A DNA stretch of 13,817 nucleotides from DUZB01 sp964407525. GTDB lineage: Bacteria; Desulfobacterota; DSM-4660; Desulfatiglandales; Desulfatiglandaceae. Numbering within the stretch: position 1 is the stretch's first letter; each line of letters opens with the position of its first letter. Positions 13,817-13,817 of the stretch are shown here, one piece after another. Made by a program: the position numbers and the translations under genes. The notes beneath the pieces are model-generated. The model saw nothing but the letters and a program-made list of their open reading frames with translations. It made no database searches and was not told the DNA's origin. The stretch lies in assembly GCA_964407525.1 (NCBI GenBank), contig CAYOWC010000109.1, positions 1 to 13,817 on the forward strand, read 5' to 3'.

Positions 13817-13817
13817 A

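Noticed and set aside
1..13817. Linear plasmid or phage with terminal inverted repeats
   Set aside because: The end match is 86 percent with a frameshift and covers a housekeeping gene start; there are no replication, phage or transfer genes.

Overview
The window looks like chromosomal DNA of a Gram-negative bacterium. LpxB (lipid A synthesis) requires an outer membrane. The mix of genes (CHASE8/HisKA_2 sensor kinase, REC-LuxR and NtrC-type regulators, a ParE/RelE pair with a PF09720-type antitoxin, a large MBL-GNAT protein) and the intergenic GGTGTCAGG-type repeats fit a Desulfobacterota (former Deltaproteobacteria) lineage, probably an anaerobe. The taxonomic call is inference from gene style; no marker gene for it is present.

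Layout. Bases 1-53 are a decayed copy, in inverted orientation, of the lpxB 5' end that closes the window at 13762-13816. Next come a nitroreductase with its own promoter (254-907), and on the minus strand a toxin-antitoxin pair whose antitoxin is whole (1075-1299) and whose ParE/RelE toxin is cut short at the nitroreductase stop codon (893-1078). A SpoIIAA/STAS-like protein (1638-2012) converges on an 854-residue MBL-fold/GNAT fusion on the minus strand (2026-4590).

Bases 4591-5424 hold no large gene but are full of signals: a 24-bp imperfect inverted repeat enclosing a hairpin, a short minus-strand transcription unit (promoter, possible 21-aa peptide, strong intrinsic terminator), and on the plus strand a perfect consensus sigma-70 promoter.

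That promoter leads into a plus-strand cluster: a 64-aa unknown protein, an exported family-5 solute-binding protein, a YfiR-family (DUF4154) periplasmic protein, and a membrane histidine kinase with a CHASE8-like sensor domain. A REC-coiled-coil-LuxR response regulator follows after a 270-bp gap, then a DUF4203-like membrane protein. The likely logic is that the solute-binding protein and the YfiR-like protein report to the kinase periplasmic domain, as YfiR does for the diguanylate cyclase YfiN, and the kinase signals to the LuxR-type regulator. That wiring is inference; no permease genes accompany the binding protein.

The right end is a minus-strand pair: lpxB, then a sigma-54 activator of the NtrC type that overlaps it by 29 bp. 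No tRNA, rRNA, CRISPR array, transposase or phage gene was seen.
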